DNA of 56,738 nt from Candidatus Goldiibacteriota bacterium (GTDB lineage Bacteria > Oederibacteriota > PGYV01 > DYJU01). Shown here in pieces: positions 1 to 8,706 of the stretch (position 1 is its first letter; every line of letters starts with the position of its first letter). The notes beneath the pieces are model-generated. The model searched no databases, had not been told where the DNA came from, and saw only the letters and a list, made by a program, of their open reading frames with translations. A program made the position numbers and the translations under genes. The stretch is from assembly GCA_938034975.1 (NCBI GenBank), contig CALHNI010000004.1:1-56738 (forward strand). The letters are read 5' to 3'.

Positions 1-202
1 GCATTAGCGTTTTTCAGGGGAAAAGAGAAAATATAAAAAAAAGGTTTATAAACAAATAAGAATTTTAAGATTGTACTTGTTTTTAAAATTAAAAAACAGG
101 TGAATTAAAGTAATGCACTATAAAAATAAAAAATTATTAAACAAAAAAACCAAAAATATTTTATATTCCCGTAAAAACGCATTTTCTAACGCGTTTTTAC
201 GG
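1..202 (+). repeat. Hairpin-ended repeat, copy A (left end cut by window edge)
   Basis: This non-coding stretch is homologous to copy B at 41708-41926. The shared core runs from about 95 to 140, including the block AGTAATGCA followed by TATAAAAAT, and continues into the right-end hairpin. The hairpin has a perfect 12-bp stem: CCGTAAAAACGC at 169-180, a 10-nt loop, and GCGTTTTTACGG at 191-202. The left part (1-30, GCGTTTTTCAGGGGAAAA) corresponds to the inner arm of the left hairpin in copies B and C, so the outer arm lies outside the window. It sits upstream of the bamA promoter. It contains no credible ORF. Confidence 0.7.
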
Positions 203-274
203 TTGCGCTATAAAAATATTTTTTTTCTTTAAAAAAGTTCTTAAAAAAGCATTTTTTTTGGGTTTTTAATAAAG

Positions 275-302
275 TTGCATTATTTTGGTTTTGTGTTATA
301 AT
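275..302 (+). promoter_or_regulatory. Probable sigma-70 promoter of the bamA operon
   Basis: TTGCAT (275-280), a 16-nt spacer and a perfect TATAAT (297-302) lie 36 bases before the bamA start. There is no other good promoter ahead of the long bamA to recJ run, so this is the likely main promoter. This is a consensus match only. Confidence 0.6.
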
Positions 303-337
303 TATTTAGTTTTTTATAATTTAAAGGAGGTTGATTT

Positions 338-2671
338 GTGTTGATATTAAAAAGATTTTTATGTGTTTTATTTGTTTTTACGATATTTACTGTTAATATT
401 TTGGCAGAAGATATAATTATTGATGAAATTAAAATTAATGGCAATATTACCGTTAATGAAAAAGAAATTTTAGAGAATATTTCTTATACTATTGGTATGC
501 TATATTCAAAATATAAAACCAGGGAAGATATTAAAAATTTATATAAACTTGGAAAATTTTCAGATGTAAAAGTATCATTAAAAGAGTTGGATGGGAAAAA
601 AGTTTTAGTTTATGATTTAAAAGAAAAGCCACGTATAAATAAAATTATAATAAAAGGGAACAAAGAAGTTGGAGAAGGTGATATAAAAGGTAAATTGGAT
701 AATGAGGAAAAAAAAATTAAAATAAAAGAAAATGAGTATTTTGATGAGTATAATTTAAAAAAAGCAATTACTGATATAGAAGGTATGTATAAAGAAAAAA
801 ATTTTTATTATGCTAAAGTAAATTATAATGTGAATAAAATTGAACCTGAAAAAGATAAAAAAGGAGAATGGGTCAATATAGAGATAGAAATTGAAGAGGG
901 AGATAAAATAAAAGTAAAGAAAATTTCTGCTACGGGCAATCAGGTATTCAGCGTTGATAAGATAAAAAGTTTAATGAAAACAAAAGAAGAAGGATGGTTT
1001 GTAAGCGGTGTTTTTGATGATGAAAAATTTATAGAAGATTTAAAAATTATTCTTAATGGGTATTATGAAGAAGGTTATGTTAAAGCAAAAATCAACGGTT
1101 ATTCTTTTGGTGAAATAGATATGAATAAAAAGAAAATTATAGATGAATTTGTTAAAATTGATAAGGAGAACAAAGCAATAACAATAAATATACCAGTAGA
1201 TGAAGGAATAAAATATAAGGTAAAAAACATTCAAATTTCGGGAAATGAAGTTTATTCAACAGAAGAATTATTTGAAAAGATAGAAACAAAATCGGGGAAT
1301 GTTTTTAATAAAATACAGTTTGAAAAAGACATTTTAACTTTAAAAAGTGCATATGCTGAAAAGGGATATATTTTTTCTCAAATAAACGATATTTATATTT
1401 ATGATGATGATGCGGGATATGTTGATATTAAATTAAATATAACAGAAGGACCGGTTGCGTATATTGAAAACATAAAAATCAGGGGAAATTATGAAACCCA
1501 GGATAAAGTGATACGGAGAGAATTAATTATAAAACCGGGTGATGCTTTTGATAGCATAAAAATAAGAAAATCACAGGAGAAAATATATAACCTTGGATTT
1601 TTTGATAATGTTGTTATTGATACTGAACAGGTTGACATAGATAAGTTGAATCTTATTTTTGAAGTGGTTGAAAGGAAAACAGGGACAATAGGACTAGGAG
1701 CAGGATATAGTTCTTTAGAAGGTCTTGTCGGATATATACAACTGACCAAAAGTAATCTTTTTGGTGAAGGCAAATCATTTAGTGCTGATGTTCAATTCGG
1801 AAATCAAAAAAAAAGTTGGCAGTTATCATATAAGGACCCATGGCTTTTTGATACCCCGACTTCTTTTGGAATAGATATATGGAACGTTTTTAAAAATCAA
1901 TATTACAATAATCAGGGATATGATCTTGATACTTACGGTTTTGATTTAAGTTTTGGAAGAAGATTCACAGATGAACAGCAGGGCTATATAACATACAGAT
2001 ATCAGGAAGATAAATATTCAAATATAAAAGATGAATTAAAAAATTATATTAAAGAAGGCAAAAGTTCAATAAGCAGTATAACTCCTATGTATATATATGA
2101 TACACGTGATTATATTTTTGACCCGAATAAGGGTTTATATTCAAATTTATCTTTACAAATAGGTGGTGGTTACTTAGGCGGTGATTATAATTATTTAAAA
2201 TTATTGTGGGATGGGAGATATTTTGTTCCGAGTTTCTGGAAATTTGTATGGGCTTTTCATGCAAGAATCGGTAATGCGTGGGGATATGAATGGAACTATG
2301 GAAGTGCATATGTCCCGCCTACAGAAAAATTCTATGCGGGTGGAACAGATACAATAAGAGGATATGAAGAAAGAGCACTAGGACCAATCGCGGGTGGTAA
2401 TTTTATTATTATTACAAATATAGAATATAAATTAAAAATTGTAGAACGAATTCTAACTCTTGCTTTATTTTATGACAGTGGAAATTGCTGGGAGAATTTT
2501 AAAGATGTAAACTGGAATAATCCATATCTGTATCCAAGCGCAGGATTTGGAGTGAGATTAACAATTCCAGGAACAGTTATGTTAATAAGACTTGATTGGG
2601 GATATGCCCTTGATCCGACAAAAAGAATAGAAGGTGGTAAAATACATTTTAATATAGGAAATATATTTTAA
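338..2671 (+). CDS. bamA: Outer membrane protein assembly factor BamA (Omp85)
   Basis: This 777-residue protein inserts beta-barrel proteins into the outer membrane. An N-terminal signal peptide (about residues 1-23, ending ILAED) is followed by repeated POTRA domains (about 24-430), each with the alternating beta-alpha pattern and a recurrent 'I.I.GN' strand (KIIIKGNKEV, NIQISGNEVY, NIKIRGNYET). A C-terminal barrel of about 16 strands follows. The Omp85 L6 signature IRGYEERALGP lies near residue 673, and the chain ends in Phe as expected for an outer-membrane barrel. The start is GTG at 338, set by a strong AAAGGAGG at 323-330. The position ahead of skp and lpxD is the classic BamA context. 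Length is normal for the family. A miniature transposon begins 5 bases after the stop codon. Confidence 0.96.
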   Translation: MLILKRFLCVLFVFTIFTVNILAEDIIIDEIKINGNITVNEKEILENISYTIGMLYSKYKTREDIKNLYKLGKFSDVKVSLKELDGKKVLVYDLKEKPRINKIIIKGNKEVGEGDIKGKLDNEEKKIKIKENEYFDEYNLKKAITDIEGMYKEKNFYYAKVNYNVNKIEPEKDKKGEWVNIEIEIEEGDKIKVKKISATGNQVFSVDKIKSLMKTKEEGWFVSGVFDDEKFIEDLKIILNGYYEEGYVKAKINGYSFGEIDMNKKKIIDEFVKIDKENKAITINIPVDEGIKYKVKNIQISGNEVYSTEELFEKIETKSGNVFNKIQFEKDILTLKSAYAEKGYIFSQINDIYIYDDDAGYVDIKLNITEGPVAYIENIKIRGNYETQDKVIRRELIIKPGDAFDSIKIRKSQEKIYNLGFFDNVVIDTEQVDIDKLNLIFEVVERKTGTIGLGAGYSSLEGLVGYIQLTKSNLFGEGKSFSADVQFGNQKKSWQLSYKDPWLFDTPTSFGIDIWNVFKNQYYNNQGYDLDTYGFDLSFGRRFTDEQQGYITYRYQEDKYSNIKDELKNYIKEGKSSISSITPMYIYDTRDYIFDPNKGLYSNLSLQIGGGYLGGDYNYLKLLWDGRYFVPSFWKFVWAFHARIGNAWGYEWNYGSAYVPPTEKFYAGGTDTIRGYEERALGPIAGGNFIIITNIEYKLKIVERILTLALFYDSGNCWENFKDVNWNNPYLYPSAGFGVRLTIPGTVMLIRLDWGYALDPTKRIEGGKIHFNIGNIF

Positions 2672-2676
2672 TTTAA

Positions 2677-2934
2677 GATAATGTGAAAGGTTCTATGAAA
2701 AGAAAGAAGGCAGAGATTAAAATATATACTAAAAGTACTGGAAATAATATATATTTCCCCCTCTTTAATAAAGAGGGGTTAGGGGAGATTTTAAATTAAA
2801 AGAAAGCGAGAAAAAGAGAATGGATGTATGTAAATCCCCTTAAATCTCCCTTTGATAAAGGGGGAACAAAAGGCAACCAAAGTATATGAATAAAAGGATT
2901 TTTAAGTGAAGAGCGTTAAAACTTTTCACAATAC
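2677..2934. mobile_element. Miniature inverted-repeat element, copy 1 (MITE)
   Basis: This 258-bp non-coding insertion sits between bamA and skp. Its ends form an imperfect terminal inverted repeat: GATAATGTGAAAGGTT on the left, and GTATTGTGAAAAGTT as the reverse complement of the right end. A perfect 9-bp direct repeat TTAATTTAA flanks it at 2668-2676 and 2935-2943, the expected target duplication. Inside are two palindromes, around 2758-2778 (CCCCTCTTTA/ATAAAGAGGGG) and 2852-2870 (CTCCCTTTGATAAAGGGGG), bracketed by inverted GGGGAGATTT/AAATCTCCC. The right half is about 60 nt identical to copy 2 at 5293-5534, which indicates recent activity. There is no transposase gene in the element, so it must have been mobilised in trans. 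Confidence 0.88.
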
Positions 2935-2959
2935 TTAATTTAATAAAAGGAGGTTTTAT

Positions 2960-3457
2960 ATGAAAAAATTTTTAACCTGTTTAGTTTCATTGTTTTTCTT
3001 TACATTGTGGATGTCGGAACTTTATGCTTTGAAAGTTGGGTATGTTGACATTGAAAAAGTTTTTAACCAGTATTCAGGAACAAAAAAAGCAAAAAGTAAA
3101 TTACAGAGTAAACTGGAAGCAGAACAAAAGAAAATTGATAAAAACAAGCAGGATATTTTAAAAATGAAACAAGATCTGGATAAACAAAAAACAATACTTG
3201 ATAAAAATAAATTAAAAGAAAAAGAAGATGAATTACAGGCAAAACTTGAAAAGTTACAGGCAGATGCACTTGGAATACAACAAAAATTGCTTGCGGAGGA
3301 AAAAGAATTGACTGCAAATATTGTAGAAGAAATCAGGGCAATCGTCCAAAAAGTAGCAAAAGAAAAAAATTTTGATTTTGTGTTTGAAAAAAATCTTTTA
3401 TTGTATGGTGGAGAAGATATTACTTACCTTGTTCTTAAAAAAATGAATGAGGAATAA
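2960..3457 (+). CDS. skp: OmpH/Skp family periplasmic chaperone
   Basis: This 165-residue protein is probably a holdase for unfolded outer-membrane proteins on their way to BamA. It has a signal peptide (residues 1-23, ending LYA), a first strand with the family motif [13 protein letters not shown], and a long Lys/Glu-rich coiled coil (about 45-115) forming the tentacle. A final alpha/beta segment ([14 protein letters not shown]) closes the head domain. An AAAGGAGG sequence at 2946-2953 fixes the ATG start. Its place between bamA and lpxD is conserved in many diderms. The MITE upstream separates it from bamA, so its expression may depend on readthrough of that element. Confidence 0.93.
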   Translation: MKKFLTCLVSLFFFTLWMSELYALKVGYVDIEKVFNQYSGTKKAKSKLQSKLEAEQKKIDKNKQDILKMKQDLDKQKTILDKNKLKEKEDELQAKLEKLQADALGIQQKLLAEEKELTANIVEEIRAIVQKVAKEKNFDFVFEKNLLLYGGEDITYLVLKKMNEE

Positions 3458-3459
3458 AA

Positions 3460-4470
3460 ATGGAATTTTCAGTTAAAGATATAGCTGAAAAAATAAACGG
3501 ACAAATTTATGGGAAATCCACCATTAAAATTTCAGGTATTTCAGATTTAAAAAATGCAAAAAAAACTGATATAAGTTTTATACTTTCGGGAAGGTATTTA
3601 AAAGATGCAGAAAATTCAGAAGCAGAAGTCATTATTTCGGATTCTCTGGATAAAATAAACAAAAAAACAATTATAAAAGTTAAAAATGCAAAACTTGCAT
3701 ATATTTCTGTTTTAAAATTATTTTATCCTGAAAGTGAGAGTTTAGAATATATTTCAGATAAATCTTCAATCGGAAAGAATTTTAAAAAAGGGAAAAATGT
3801 TTTTATTGATGATTTTGTTGTTATTAAAGACAATGTGGAATTAGGGGATAATATATATATAGGAGCAGGAGTTTATATTGGGAGTAATGTGAAAATTGGC
3901 AGTAACACAAAAATTTATGCTTCTGTTACTATCTGTGATAAAACAGTTATAGGTGAGAATGTTATTATTCACTCTGGAACAGTAATAGGTAGTGATGGTT
4001 TTGGTTTTGCAGAAGATAATGGGAATATAATAAAAATTCCACAGATTGGTTTTGTAAAAATAGGTAATAATGTAGAGATAGGTGCAAATTGTGCCATAGA
4101 TAAGGGGGCATTTGGACCTACAATAATAAATGATAATGTAAAACTTGATAATCTTATCCATGTTGCACATAATGTTGAAATTGCTGAAAGCACAGTCATT
4201 GCGGCTCAGACAGGTATTGCTGGTTCAACCAAAATAGGAAGTCATTGCATAATAGGTGGTCAGGTGGGTTTTGTTGACCATATTAATATAGGCAATTTTG
4301 TAAAAATAGGTTCGCAAGCAGGAGTTTCCAAAGATATTCCTGATAACTCTGCTATAACAGGAACTCCGGCAAGACCTATAAAAGAATTAAGGCGTGCAGA
4401 GGCATTTATGATGCGTCTTGAAGAATTATTCAAAAAAGTGGATGAACTAAGTAAAAAGATTGATAAATAA
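3460..4470 (+). CDS. lpxD: UDP-3-O-acylglucosamine N-acyltransferase LpxD
   Basis: LpxD adds the second acyl chain, at the 2-amino position, in lipid A synthesis. The 336 residues start with the LpxD uridine-binding domain (about 1-100). Next comes a left-handed beta-helix of hexapeptide repeats (about 105-300, for example [20 protein letters not shown]). The HVAHNVEI stretch holds the active-site histidine region. A short C-terminal helix ([15 protein letters not shown]) is typical of LpxD trimers. It starts 2 bases after the skp stop and is followed by lpxC, so all are surely co-transcribed. Confidence 0.95.
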   Translation: MEFSVKDIAEKINGQIYGKSTIKISGISDLKNAKKTDISFILSGRYLKDAENSEAEVIISDSLDKINKKTIIKVKNAKLAYISVLKLFYPESESLEYISDKSSIGKNFKKGKNVFIDDFVVIKDNVELGDNIYIGAGVYIGSNVKIGSNTKIYASVTICDKTVIGENVIIHSGTVIGSDGFGFAEDNGNIIKIPQIGFVKIGNNVEIGANCAIDKGAFGPTIINDNVKLDNLIHVAHNVEIAESTVIAAQTGIAGSTKIGSHCIIGGQVGFVDHINIGNFVKIGSQAGVSKDIPDNSAITGTPARPIKELRRAEAFMMRLEELFKKVDELSKKIDK

Positions 4471-4478
4471 ATCAAGCA

Positions 4479-5288
4479 ATGAATCAAAGGACAATAAAAA
4501 AGCAATTTTTTATAGAAGGCAAAGGATTACATAAAGGAAAAAGATGCAAAATAACTTTTTTACCAGCCAAAGAAAATACAGGAATTTTAATAAGGAATAA
4601 TGGTGTTGAATACAATCCAGTTGTAAATTATGTAATAGAAACTAAAAGAGGAACAACTTTACGCTATAAAAATAGCATAATTTACACTGTTGAACATATA
4701 TTATCTGCAATAAAAGGTATGGATGTTGACAATATTATATTAGAAATAGATGGAGATGAACCTCCGGCGCTTGATGGCAGTTCCTTTGTTTATTGTTCTA
4801 TGATAAAAAGAGCAGGATTAATACAACAGAACTTTCCGAAAAAATTTTTTTTCGTTAACAGACCACACTATATAAAACAAAATGATGCTGTTTTAATTGT
4901 TTTGCCTTATGATTGTTTTAAAATTTATTATTTTTCAGATTATTCAGAATATAACATAAAACCACAGGAATTCAGTTTAGTTTTAACTCAGGATAGTTAT
5001 TTGAAAAAAATAGCAAAAGCAAGGACATTTGGCTTTAAGAGTGAAATTAACTGGCTTTATAAAGCAGGGCTTATCAAAGGAGCAGATTTTAAAAATGCTG
5101 TTTTAATAGATAAAGGGAAACCTGTTAATACTAAATTCAGATTTAAAGATGAAATAACAAGACATAAAATACTTGATCTTATAGGTGATTTCGCGTTATT
5201 GCCCGGAACACTGAAAATGTTGGTTATTGCTGTAAAAACAGGGCATAAGCACAATATACAGATGGTTAAAGAATTATTAAGAGTATAA
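4479..5288 (+). CDS. lpxC: UDP-3-O-acyl-N-acetylglucosamine deacetylase LpxC
   Basis: LpxC is the committed zinc-dependent deacetylase of lipid A synthesis. In this 269-residue chain the expected blocks are visible in order: the zinc/catalytic VEHILSAIKGMDVDN, the DGDEPPALDGSS loop, KARTFGF, the second metal motif RHKILDLIGDFALL, and the C-terminal GHKHN histidines. Length is slightly under the usual ~300 but no motif is missing. The start is an ATG 8 bases after lpxD with no strong Shine-Dalgarno, so translational coupling is likely. Its stop codon overlaps the target duplication of the second MITE. Confidence 0.95.
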   Translation: MNQRTIKKQFFIEGKGLHKGKRCKITFLPAKENTGILIRNNGVEYNPVVNYVIETKRGTTLRYKNSIIYTVEHILSAIKGMDVDNIILEIDGDEPPALDGSSFVYCSMIKRAGLIQQNFPKKFFFVNRPHYIKQNDAVLIVLPYDCFKIYYFSDYSEYNIKPQEFSLVLTQDSYLKKIAKARTFGFKSEINWLYKAGLIKGADFKNAVLIDKGKPVNTKFRFKDEITRHKILDLIGDFALLPGTLKMLVIAVKTGHKHNIQMVKELLRV

Positions 5289-5292
5289 TAAA

Positions 5293-5534
5293 GATAATGT
5301 GAAAAGTTCTATGAAAAAGAAAGAAGGCAGTACTAAAAGTATTGAAAATAATATACATTTTTTCCTCTTTTATAAAGAGGGGTTAGGAGAGATTTTGAGA
5401 GAGAATTAGAAAAAGAGAATGGATGTAAATCAATCCTCTTAAATCCCCATTTGATAAAGGGGGAACAAAAGGCAACCAAAGTATATGAATAAAAGGATTT
5501 TTAAGTGAAAAGGATAAAAAACTTTTCACAATAC
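5293..5534. mobile_element. Miniature inverted-repeat element, copy 2 (MITE)
   Basis: This 242-bp element between lpxC and fabZ belongs to the same family as 2677-2934. The ends are GATAATGTGAAAAGTT and, as reverse complement of the right end, GTATTGTGAAAAGTT. It is flanked by a perfect 9-bp duplication TATAATAAA at 5284-5292 and 5535-5543, which overlaps the lpxC stop codon. The left internal palindrome has decayed (CCTCTTTTATAAAGAGG), while the right half is essentially identical to copy 1 from the GATAAAGGGGG palindrome to the end. It holds no ORF. Confidence 0.88.
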
Positions 5535-5559
5535 TATAATAAATTTAAGGAGGTTTTAT

Positions 5560-5997
5560 ATGATAGATATAAAAAAGATTCAGGAATTTTTACCACACAG
5601 ATATCCTTTTTTATTAGTTGACAGAGTTTTGGATGTAAAAGTAGGTGAGGAAATTACCGCAATTAAAAATGTAACAATAAATGAATGGTTTTTCCAGGGA
5701 CATTTTCCGGGAGAACCCGTTATGCCGGGTGTTTTAATCATAGAAGCACTTGCCCAGACTGGCGGTTTATTACTTTTGCATCAGTTGAGTGATTGTAAGG
5801 GCAAAGTTATGTATTTCATGTCCATAGATTCAGCTAAATTCAGAAAGCCGGTAGTTCCTGGTGATCAATTAAAACTTGTGGCAAAAATAATTAAATTAAA
5901 AGGCACTATTGCCAAAATCAGAGGAGAAGCATATGTCGGTGAAGAAATTGTTACTGAAGCAGAAATGATGGCAATGGTTGCAAATTCAGATAAATGA
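5560..5997 (+). CDS. fabZ: 3-hydroxyacyl-ACP dehydratase FabZ
   Basis: FabZ dehydrates 3-hydroxyacyl-ACP during fatty acid elongation and competes with LpxA/LpxD for the same acyl donors. That competition is why it is usually clustered with lpx genes. The 145-residue hot-dog fold protein has the HRYPFLLVDRV motif near residue 13. Its catalytic segment is GHFPGEPVMPGVLIIEALAQ, with the His and Glu of the family. AAGGAGG at 5547-5553 precedes the ATG. The spacing from lpxC is due to the MITE. Confidence 0.96.
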   Translation: MIDIKKIQEFLPHRYPFLLVDRVLDVKVGEEITAIKNVTINEWFFQGHFPGEPVMPGVLIIEALAQTGGLLLLHQLSDCKGKVMYFMSIDSAKFRKPVVPGDQLKLVAKIIKLKGTIAKIRGEAYVGEEIVTEAEMMAMVANSDK

Positions 5998-6017
5998 TTT
6001 TTTAAAGGAGAAACCCT

Positions 6018-6785
6018 TTGATACATAACACAGCAATTGTTTCGCAAGAAGCTAAGTTAGGTAAAAATGTAAAAGTAGGTCCTTTTGCAATTATTGACGG
6101 GGATGTTGTTATAGGTGACAATGTAGAAATTGGTCCAAAAGTTCATATATTGGATGGAACAATAATCGGAAATAATAATTATATAGGAGAAGGAACACTT
6201 ATTGGGAATGCTCCTCAGGATTTAAAATACAAAGGTGGAAGATCATTTGTAAAAATCGGAAATAACAATGTGATAAGAGAATATGTAACTATTCATAAGT
6301 CAAACACAGAAGGCAAATCAACAATAGTTGGAGATAATAATTTTATAATGACTATGGCACATATAGCGCATGATTGTGTTATTGGAAATAATGTGATTAT
6401 AGTAAATTATGCCGGTCTTTCAGGACATATTCATATTGATGATTATGCTTTTGTAAGTGGTTTAACTGCGATACATCAGAATGTAAGAATAGGTGCTCAT
6501 GCTATGGTTGGTGGTGGGGTGAGAATTACAAAAGATGTAATGCCTTTTGTAATGGTTTCAGAAGAACCAGCAAGAGTATTTGGTTTAAATATGGTTGGTT
6601 TAAAAAGACGTGGTTTTTCCGCGGGAAAAATTGCTATATTAGAAAAAGTTTATAAAATATTTTTCCGTGAAAAATTGCTTTTAAAGGATGCTCTTACAAA
6701 AATAGAAAAAGAGGTAGAGCAGATTGATGAAGTAAAGTATTTTATTGAATTTGCTAAAAACTCAAAAAGGGGTTTAATAAGGTGA
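6018..6785 (+). CDS. lpxA: Acyl-ACP--UDP-N-acetylglucosamine O-acyltransferase LpxA
   Basis: LpxA carries out the first acylation of lipid A synthesis. The 255 residues form hexapeptide repeats (1-185), with the active-site segment MAHIAHDCVIGNN and the NYAGLSGHI and HQNVRIGAHAMVGGG blocks, followed by a C-terminal helical domain. The start is TTG at 6018 with AAGGAG at 6005-6010. The stop overlaps the lpxI GTG start by 4 nt. With a DegT aminotransferase two genes downstream, the sugar substrate could be UDP-GlcNAc or its 3-amino analogue; sequence alone does not decide. Confidence 0.95.
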   Translation: MIHNTAIVSQEAKLGKNVKVGPFAIIDGDVVIGDNVEIGPKVHILDGTIIGNNNYIGEGTLIGNAPQDLKYKGGRSFVKIGNNNVIREYVTIHKSNTEGKSTIVGDNNFIMTMAHIAHDCVIGNNVIIVNYAGLSGHIHIDDYAFVSGLTAIHQNVRIGAHAMVGGGVRITKDVMPFVMVSEEPARVFGLNMVGLKRRGFSAGKIAILEKVYKIFFREKLLLKDALTKIEKEVEQIDEVKYFIEFAKNSKRGLIR

Positions 6786-7585
6786 AAGAAAAAATAGGTC
6801 TAATTGCCGGTGGTGGTGATTTACCTTTTGAGTTTTTAAAAAGCGCTAAATTAAAAAAAAAAGAAATAATTATATTTTCAATCCTAAATGAAACAAATAA
6901 AGGAATAGAAAAATTTGGATTCTTAACATACTGGGTAAGTATATTAGAACTAAGTAAAATTATAAGATTAATAAAAAAAGAAAATATAAAAAAAATTATT
7001 TTTTTAGGATATATAAAACATACCAATTTATTAAAAAATATAAAATTTGACTTTCTTACTTTAAAGTTGCTTGCTAAACTAAAAGATAAAAGAGCTAGCA
7101 CAATTATGAAAGCAATAATAGATGAATTTAAAAAGAATAATATTAAAATTTTACCTAGCACTTATTGTTTGGAACATTTATTGCCAGATAAAGGATTTTT
7201 AGGAAAGAAAAAATTTGATGATAAAACTCTAAAAGATATTGAGTTTGGTTATAAAATTGCAAAAAAAATAGCAGATTGTGATATTGGTCAGACAATAGTT
7301 ATAAAAAACAGAATTGTAGTTGCTGTTGAAGCGCAGGAAGGAACTGATATGTGTATTAAAAGAGGTGCTAAAATTGCCGGAAAAAATTTTATAGTGATAA
7401 AGGCAGCAAGAACTTCACAGGATTTAAGATATGATGTCCCAGTTATTGGAGAAAAAACACTTAAACTTATAAAAGAATCAGGTGGAGCAGGATTGGTTGT
7501 TGAAGCGAAAAAAACCTTAATTTTAAATAAAAATGAAACTATAAAAAAAGCAGATAAACTTAACTTATTTGTTTATGCCATATAA
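6782..7585 (+). CDS. lpxI: UDP-2,3-diacylglucosamine diphosphatase LpxI
   Basis: This 267-residue protein matches the LpxI (DUF1009) family, which hydrolyses UDP-2,3-diacylglucosamine to lipid X in lineages lacking LpxH. Characteristic stretches are IGLIAGGGDLPFEFLK at the N-terminus, a Rossmann-like first domain, and the C-terminal domain with VVAVEAQEGTDMCIKRGA and KAARTSQDLRYDVPVIG. The start is GTG, overlapping the lpxA stop, so the two are translationally coupled. LpxB, the next enzyme, is not in the window. Confidence 0.93.
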   Translation: MKEKIGLIAGGGDLPFEFLKSAKLKKKEIIIFSILNETNKGIEKFGFLTYWVSILELSKIIRLIKKENIKKIIFLGYIKHTNLLKNIKFDFLTLKLLAKLKDKRASTIMKAIIDEFKKNNIKILPSTYCLEHLLPDKGFLGKKKFDDKTLKDIEFGYKIAKKIADCDIGQTIVIKNRIVVAVEAQEGTDMCIKRGAKIAGKNFIVIKAARTSQDLRYDVPVIGEKTLKLIKESGGAGLVVEAKKTLILNKNETIKKADKLNLFVYAI

Positions 7586-7598
7586 AAAAGGAGCAAAA

Positions 7599-8705
7599 AT
7601 GATACCTATCTCAAAACCAGTGATAACTAATGACGAAATAAAAGCAGTTATTAATGTTTTAAAGTCAGGCATAATAGCTTCAGGACCTAAGGTAAAAGAG
7701 TTTGAGGAAAATTTAAAAAAATTTTTAAATGTAAATAATGTTATTGCAACTTCAAATGGAACAAGTGCATTGCATTCGGCATTATTCGGGTTTGATATTA
7801 AAAGAGGAGATAAGGTGATTACACCTTCTTTTACTTTTATTGCAACTGCAAATTCTATTTTGCATTGCGGAGCCGAACCAATTTTTGCAGATATAAAAGA
7901 AGAAACCTTTAATATAGACCCAGATTCAGTTGAAAATATATTAAAAAAGGACAAGAAAAAAAAGATAAAGGCAATTATTGTTGTTCATTTATATGGTAGG
8001 GTATGCGAAATGCCGGCATTTATAAATCTTGCAAAAAAATATAAATTGTTATTAATAGAAGATGCAGCGCAAGCCCATGGTGCAAAACTCAATGGTAAGA
8101 TGGCAGGAACTTTTGGAGATGTAGCAGCTTTTAGTTTGTATGCAACAAAGAACATAACAACAGCAGAAGGTGGGTTTATTGCGTTAAATAATAATGAAAT
8201 AGCAGCAAAGATAAGAAGTTTTATTAACCATGGTCAGAAAAAAGTATATTATCATACCATGCTTGGTTATAATTATAGAATGACGGATATTGAAGCTGCA
8301 ATAGGAATTGTTCAACTTCAAAAATTAGATGAATTCAATGAAAAAAGAAGAAAAAATGCAAATAAAATAAAAGAAATTTTAAAAAATTATGAGTGGGTTT
8401 TAATTCCGGAAGATAAAAAAAATGAATATAATATTTACCATCAATTTACTATCAGAGTTAATAAAAAGATAAGAGATAAATTATTAAAAAGTTTAAATGA
8501 GTCAGGCATTGGAGCAAAAATATTTTATCCAATACCAATACATAAACAACCATTTTATAAAAAAATATTACAAAAAAATATTTCATTACCTGTTACTGAA
8601 AAAGTTTCTCTAGAAGTAATAAGTTTGCCTGTTCATCCTTTATTAGATGAAAGATATTTTTCACTTTTAAATGAAGTTTTTAGCAAGTTTTCAAGGAGTA
8701 TTTAA
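7599..8705 (+). CDS. DegT/DnrJ/EryC1/StrS family PLP-dependent sugar aminotransferase
   Basis: This is a nucleotide-sugar aminotransferase of about 368 residues. The PLP fold is clear: TSNGTSALHSALFGF binds the cofactor phosphate, LLIEDAAQAHGA carries the ring-stacking Asp, and SLYATKNITTAEGG carries the Schiff-base lysine. The ATG at 7599 is preferred over one at 7569 because AAGGAG lies at 7588-7593, and the earlier start would overlap lpxI. Close relatives make amino sugars for surface polysaccharide (ArnB, QdtB) or GlcNAc3N for lipid A (GnnB). The position directly after lpxA-lpxI favours a lipid A role, but no partner oxidoreductase (GnnA) is nearby. Confidence 0.88.
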   Translation: MIPISKPVITNDEIKAVINVLKSGIIASGPKVKEFEENLKKFLNVNNVIATSNGTSALHSALFGFDIKRGDKVITPSFTFIATANSILHCGAEPIFADIKEETFNIDPDSVENILKKDKKKKIKAIIVVHLYGRVCEMPAFINLAKKYKLLLIEDAAQAHGAKLNGKMAGTFGDVAAFSLYATKNITTAEGGFIALNNNEIAAKIRSFINHGQKKVYYHTMLGYNYRMTDIEAAIGIVQLQKLDEFNEKRRKNANKIKEILKNYEWVLIPEDKKNEYNIYHQFTIRVNKKIRDKLLKSLNESGIGAKIFYPIPIHKQPFYKKILQKNISLPVTEKVSLEVISLPVHPLLDERYFSLLNEVFSKFSRSI

Positions 8706-8706
8706 C

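Noticed and set aside
2677-5534. The two near-identical intergenic blocks as a CRISPR or segmental duplication
   Set aside because: There are only two copies, with different 9-bp flanks and terminal inverted repeats, which is transposition rather than array or segmental duplication.
7569-7598. ATG at 7569 as the aminotransferase start
   Set aside because: It overlaps lpxI, lacks a ribosome site and adds non-homologous residues; the ATG at 7599 has AAGGAG.
8671-8706. ATG at 8671 as the smc start
   Set aside because: It lies inside the aminotransferase gene and would add 12 residues not expected for SMC; TTG at 8707 has a well-placed AAGGAG and begins the family N-terminus.
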